A stretch of 64,000 nt of DNA from Klebsiella huaxiensis (GTDB lineage: Bacteria; Pseudomonadota; Gammaproteobacteria; Enterobacterales; Enterobacteriaceae). The stretch is taken from the NCBI RefSeq assembly GCF_003261575.2, contig NZ_CP036175.1, positions 3,038,001 through 3,102,000 on the forward strand. The letters run 5' to 3'. This document shows, piece after piece, positions 60,654 to 64,000 of this stretch. How positions within the stretch are numbered: position 1 is the stretch's first letter; each line of letters opens with the position of its first letter. Position numbers and translations under genes: made by a program. The notes beneath the pieces were generated by a model. It had not been told where the DNA came from, ran no database searches, and saw only the letters and a list, made by a program, of their open reading frames with translations.

Positions 60654-61180
60654 TATGCCTCCTGCTCTTCTGACTGATAAAAACGCAGCCGACAGACTGC
60701 GTCACCGCGAGCCAGCGCGGTCTGTACGTCTAACCTCAGTCCCGGGAATGCGTCGGTTAACGCATGATCGCCTTCCATGCAGATATCGCACAGCGTCTCA
60801 ACTTCACGGGCCTCGCGCCCCTGCTGCCGCCAGCAGTTAACGTAAGGACAGTAGTGAAACTGGACGATAAATTCTGTGCGGCTGGCGCTGACGGGCTCCA
60901 TTTCATAAACCTGAGATTCAAGACCACGGGTAAACAGCGTGGCGAACGCTTCCAGATCTCGTCCATCGTGCATCTGCGCGCGTATCTTATACCCAATATC
61001 CCGGCCATAATGACGAATCGCCTCCCGGGCAAAATCATCGGCGATATTGCGCTGACGGCTTTCATCAAGCAGATAACCGATAGTTGCGGCCCTTTTTTCG
61101 GTAATCGCACGCAGCGCCAGGGTCACCTCATCGGTTAGGGTTGCGGTGTTATGCGCTGGTTCTGAAGTTATTTCCGTCAT
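60653..61180 (-). CDS. L-2-amino-thiazoline-4-carboxylate (ATC) hydrolase-family protein
   Basis: 175 residues from ATG 61180; a longer frame to 61273 overlaps the upstream gene. The EFIVQFHYCPYVNCWRQQG and ETLCDICMEGDHALTDAFPG motifs (three conserved Cys, one Asp-His pair) and the end GDAVCRLRFY fit the ATC hydrolase family. In Pseudomonas that enzyme opens 2-amino-thiazoline-4-carboxylate on the way to L-cysteine. Four bases after the binding-protein stop, so the same operon as the importer. Confidence 0.8.
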   Translation of the reverse strand: MTEITSEPAHNTATLTDEVTLALRAITEKRAATIGYLLDESRQRNIADDFAREAIRHYGRDIGYKIRAQMHDGRDLEAFATLFTRGLESQVYEMEPVSASRTEFIVQFHYCPYVNCWRQQGREAREVETLCDICMEGDHALTDAFPGLRLDVQTALARGDAVCRLRFYQSEEQEA

Positions 61181-61184
61181 GTGT

Positions 61185-62027
61185 TTATTCCCAGTCGGTA
61201 TTGACTTTAACGTCGCTGGCGCCGGGTAAGGCATAAACATCTTCGGCGTACCATTTACGTGAAAGCTCGGCAAGCGTGCCGTCTTTTTTCAGTGCAACCA
61301 GCTGAGCATCAATCGCTTTGATCAACTGCGGGTCAGTGTCCTTTTTATATAAATAGACGTTAGGGAATAAGCCGACAGAATCCGAAGCTTTAAGGTTAAG
61401 ATTTAGCGCCTTATTTAACGCCAGCAGCGCGCCAATAGGATAAATCGCCGCATCGTATTCGCCTGAAGCCACAGCTTTAAAAATATCAGCGGCGGACTGT
61501 TCACCATTAGGTTGCAGATTAATTTGCTGGGTCGGGTGCTTTTTATTGTAGTTTTCAATCACCGTATAGCGTGCATCGGTGGTATGAATCGGCACCAGCT
61601 TTTTCTTACCGCTGGCAAGATCGCCAAGATTATGAATATCGTTTTCGTTATTGCGCACGATCAGGCGTAAATCGCTGATCCCGGTCGGTTCACCGGAGTG
61701 GTCGTATTTTTCTGCCCGCTCTTTAGTGAGATAAAAGTGATCCGCCGCGAGGGTATAGGCCCCGGTAGATAAGCCAACTATCATCGCATCGCGCGAGACA
61801 GCATTAAAATGAAATTTATAATTGGCCAGCCGCTGATCCAGCACCTTCAACAGATCGCCGTCGTAGCCGGTAATATTGTTATTATCGTCAACAAAGCTAA
61901 AAGGAAAACCGTTGGCATTCACCACCACTTCTACCGTTTTCGCCGTCGGGCTTTTTTCAGCAGCCTGCGCAGCGCTAATTCCCATTGTCAGGAACAGAGA
62001 ACTCACCAGTAACGTTTTATTTTTCAA
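61185..62027 (-). CDS. Polar amino-acid ABC transporter, periplasmic binding protein
   Basis: 280 residues from a TTG (62027) preceded by GGGGAAAG; this start gives a clean signal peptide (KNKTLLVSSLFLTMGISAAQA), while an upstream ATG at 62072 adds a non-signal sequence and lies deep in the permease gene. SBP_bac_3 fold: VNANGFPFSFVDDNNNITGYDGDLL, the LAADHFYLTKERAEKYDHS loop, and GTLAELSRKWY at the end. Binds a polar or cyclic amino acid. An 11-base overlap with the permease gene. Confidence 0.9.
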   Translation of the reverse strand: MKNKTLLVSSLFLTMGISAAQAAEKSPTAKTVEVVVNANGFPFSFVDDNNNITGYDGDLLKVLDQRLANYKFHFNAVSRDAMIVGLSTGAYTLAADHFYLTKERAEKYDHSGEPTGISDLRLIVRNNENDIHNLGDLASGKKKLVPIHTTDARYTVIENYNKKHPTQQINLQPNGEQSAADIFKAVASGEYDAAIYPIGALLALNKALNLNLKASDSVGLFPNVYLYKKDTDPQLIKAIDAQLVALKKDGTLAELSRKWYAEDVYALPGASDVKVNTDWE

Positions 62028-62769
62028 AATACTTTCCCCAAAATGATAAAGTTGCCACTCTTTTTTGTGCATCTCCTCGCCAGCGTGCGCTCAGAGATAT
62101 TTCTACGCTGCGCAATGCCCGGGCGATCGCCAGACACAACACGATGTAAATCACCAGCACTACGCAATATGCTTCGACAAAGTGGAAGCCGCGTGCGGCG
62201 GCGATGTTGGCTTTCGCCATCAGGTCGATAACGGTGATGGTATAAACCAGCGAGGTATCCTTAATCAGATCGATCAGCACGCTGGTGAAGTTGGGCAGCG
62301 CGGATACGGCTGCCTGCGGAAAGATAATCCGCCGAAACTGGGTAAACCCGCTGACGCCAATCGACCAGGCGGCCTCCCGCTGCCCTTTATCAACCGCATT
62401 CCATCCGGCCCGAAATGTCTCGGCAAAATAAGCGCTGAAGATCAGCGATAGCGCGGTCACCGCCGCCACTAGCGGCGAGAGCTTATAGCTGAACATATTC
62501 TCCTGCGGGCCGCCAAACAGTCCGGCGGCAATCCACGGCCAGACATAAAAAAAGAAATACAACATCACCAGCACCGGTACCGAGCGGCCAAAAGAGATAA
62601 ATATCTTTGCCACATATTTAATGCCGGGTGTCTGGCGAATGATTACATATGCAAGTACTGCCCCCAGCAGGGTAGAAAAAAGTAGTGATAATAGCGTTAT
62701 CGCCAGAGTCACTGGCAGTGCGCTCAAAATAAACGTAAAATTATCCCGAATAAATGCAAAGCTAAACAT
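62017..62769 (-). CDS. Polar amino-acid ABC transporter permease (second)
   Basis: 250 residues with five or six membrane segments. HisM/GlnP family; the EAA loop is AVDKGQREAAWSIGVSGFTQFRRIIFPQA. Nine bases after the first permease gene. Forms the heterodimeric channel with the first permease. Confidence 0.93.
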   Translation of the reverse strand: MFSFAFIRDNFTFILSALPVTLAITLLSLLFSTLLGAVLAYVIIRQTPGIKYVAKIFISFGRSVPVLVMLYFFFYVWPWIAAGLFGGPQENMFSYKLSPLVAAVTALSLIFSAYFAETFRAGWNAVDKGQREAAWSIGVSGFTQFRRIIFPQAAVSALPNFTSVLIDLIKDTSLVYTITVIDLMAKANIAAARGFHFVEAYCVVLVIYIVLCLAIARALRSVEISLSARWRGDAQKRVATLSFWGKYFEK

Positions 62770-62778
62770 GTTAATCTG

Positions 62779-63477
62779 TCACTCCAGCAGGAACTGATAT
62801 TTCTTTTCAATACGGGTGGTAAAATAGAGAATAATACTATTCAGCAACCAGTAGACGATTATCACGCTAATAAAGGCCGCAACTTGTTTAGCACCATAGC
62901 TATTTTGTGAGATCTTCTGTGCCCGACCAAAAATATCGACAATACCAATAATATTCACCAGAGAGGTCATCTTCACCAGATTGATTAAAAGATTACCAAA
63001 ATTGGGAATGGAAATAATTAATCCCTGAGGGAAAATAATCCGCCGAATGCCAATGTGCCAGGGAATATTCAGGCTTCTGATCGCCTCCTTTTGGCCAATA
63101 TCTACTGCATTCCATGCCGAGCGGATCATCTCGGCGAAATAAGGACTGATGCTGACCGAGATAGATAAAATGGCAAAGGTGGTATCGCCAATTAACAGCG
63201 GTGGAAGCGCCAGCGCCGTCAGAATAAGTTTGCCACCGAAGAAAAACAGCAGGATCAGCAGCGCCAGCGGTGCCCCGCGCAGAATATCGGTATACCCTTT
63301 CGCAACAATCCTGAGCGGCATAAATCGACTAAATTGTAGCACCACGATAATCAGCGCCAGCATCAGCCCAAACAGCAATGAGGCGAAGGTCATTCCGAGA
63401 GTGATCGGTAAATTCTCCAGCAGTTTGGGGATAATCTGGCTGATATCCTGCCAGCTAAACAACGCGTTATTGTCCAT
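62779..63477 (-). CDS. Polar amino-acid ABC transporter permease (first)
   Basis: 232 residues with five membrane segments, HisQ/GlnP family; EAA loop AVDIGQKEAIRSLNIPWHIGIRRIIFPQG. It follows the ATPase gene by eight bases. Partner of the 250-residue permease. Confidence 0.93.
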   Translation of the reverse strand: MDNNALFSWQDISQIIPKLLENLPITLGMTFASLLFGLMLALIIVVLQFSRFMPLRIVAKGYTDILRGAPLALLILLFFFGGKLILTALALPPLLIGDTTFAILSISVSISPYFAEMIRSAWNAVDIGQKEAIRSLNIPWHIGIRRIIFPQGLIISIPNFGNLLINLVKMTSLVNIIGIVDIFGRAQKISQNSYGAKQVAAFISVIIVYWLLNSIILYFTTRIEKKYQFLLE

Positions 63478-63485
63478 CTTGAGCC

Positions 63486-64000
63486 TCAGCCATGATAGTG
63501 CAAACGAGCCAGAAACGCCCGGGTTCGCCCCTGCTGCGCGGCACCAAATATCTGCTCCGCAGGCCCCTGTTCTACAATCTCGCCGTTTTCCATAAACACC
63601 ACCCGAGAAGCCACCTGGCGGGCAAACTCCATTTCGTGAGTGACGATAATCATCGTCTGCCCCTCGACGGCAATCGTCTGTATCAGTTCCAGCACTTCGC
63701 CGACTTTCTCCGGATCCAGCGCGGAAGTCGGCTCATCCAGCAGCAGTACAGCGGGGTTGATTGCCAGCGCGCGGGCAATACCGATGCGCTGCTTTTGCCC
63801 ACCGGAAAGGCTATGAGGATAGTGGTCTTTCTTATGCAGTAGCCCTACCTGCTTTAATAACCGTTCGGCAATATTTTCAGCCTCCTGGCGCGAGCGCTTT
63901 TTGGCATAAATCAAACCTTCGGTGATATTTTGCAGTGCGGTAAGATTATGAAAAAGATTCCACGATTGAAAAACCATTGCAGTTTTGGCGCGTAGCTTTT
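63486..64000 (-). CDS. Polar amino-acid ABC transporter ATPase, 5-prime end outside window
   Basis: The visible part (about 171 residues) begins KLRAKTAMVFQSWNLF, with the Q-loop, then LSGGQKQRIGIARAL (signature), VLLLDEPTSALDP (Walker B) and VTHEMEFA (switch His). The Walker A part lies beyond position 64000; the ATG at 63977 is internal, not the start. HisP/GlnQ class. First gene of the importer and ATC-hydrolase operon as far as visible. Confidence 0.95.
   Translation of the reverse strand, partial: KLRAKTAMVFQSWNLFHNLTALQNITEGLIYAKKRSRQEAENIAERLLKQVGLLHKKDHYPHSLSGGQKQRIGIARALAINPAVLLLDEPTSALDPEKVGEVLELIQTIAVEGQTMIIVTHEMEFARQVASRVVFMENGEIVEQGPAEQIFGAAQQGRTRAFLARLHYHG

Noticed and set aside
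63486..63977. ATG at 63977 as start of a short ABC ATPase
   Set aside because: The frame continues upstream to the window edge with conserved sequence (KLRAKTAMVFQ), and Walker A would be missing; the gene is cut by the window.

Overview
The window looks like a piece of a chromosome from the family Enterobacteriaceae, in the Klebsiella / Citrobacter / Kluyvera / Enterobacter neighbourhood; the genus cannot be fixed from the sequence alone. The grounds are a full ERIC element (9654-9780), several REP/BIME clusters of enterobacterial type, an OmpC/OmpF-type porin, enterobacterial Fur, Zur and CRP-like sites, and protein families typical of enterics. There is no rRNA, tRNA, phage or CRISPR. Almost all of it is accessory metabolism: sugar-acid, sugar and amino-acid catabolic operons, each with its own transporter and regulator.

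Layout. 1-9.4 kb: small redox and detoxification genes (alpha/beta hydrolase, exported CMD protein and flavodoxin-fold reductase beside a LysR regulator, a tRNA-editing domain, two VOC proteins, an MFS carrier, DJ-1/PfpI, DUF1062) and a dienelactone hydrolase relic. 9.6-16.9 kb: a LacI-controlled ribose-type ABC importer operon ending in an unrecognised 456-residue protein and a PfkB kinase. 17.1-23.6 kb: a tiny membrane-protein gene, then a strong leader terminator followed by an operon of aldolase, GlpP-type antiterminator, FGGY kinase, SDR, 2-hydroxyacid dehydrogenase and an orphan GatC-like EIIC. 23.7-25.7 kb: a general porin and a methyltransferase relic. 25.8-35.9 kb: cassette A (MaoC, rhamnose-mutarotase-like, KDG-aldolase-like, lactonase-like, Gfo/Idh/MocA, RhaT-like carrier) divergent from a leaderless solute-binding protein and two CaiB/BaiF CoA-transferases, followed by GntR and IclR regulators. 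36-40 kb: a LuxR-type regulator amid palindromes, and a FecBCDE-type ABC importer with Fur and Zur boxes upstream. 40.7-52.3 kb: cassette B, an 11-gene run (DeoC-like, PfkB, RbsD/FucU, alcohol dehydrogenase, enolase superfamily, aldo/keto reductase, lactonase-like, MFS, KDG-aldolase-like, mutarotase, porin) plus an AraC regulator. 52.6-57.4 kb: a transposase-derived regulator divergent from PTS EIIC, glycosylasparaginase and M17 aminopeptidase. 57.6-64 kb: an MFS/AraC pair and an ABC importer operon with a predicted 2-aminothiazoline-4-carboxylate hydrolase and a ProC-like reductase, cut by the window end.

How the genes fit together. Cassettes A and B share three paralogous enzymes (mutarotase, lactonase-like amidohydrolase, pyruvate aldolase). 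Cassette B reads as a non-phosphorylating oxidative route for a 6-deoxyhexose or similar aldose: epimerise, oxidise to the lactone, hydrolyse, dehydrate, cleave to pyruvate and an aldehyde. Cassette A lacks an enolase-superfamily dehydratase but sits beside CoA-transferases and a MaoC hydratase, so a CoA-dependent variant is possible. The most novel-looking regulation is the GlpP-type antiterminator encoded just downstream of a perfect leader terminator.
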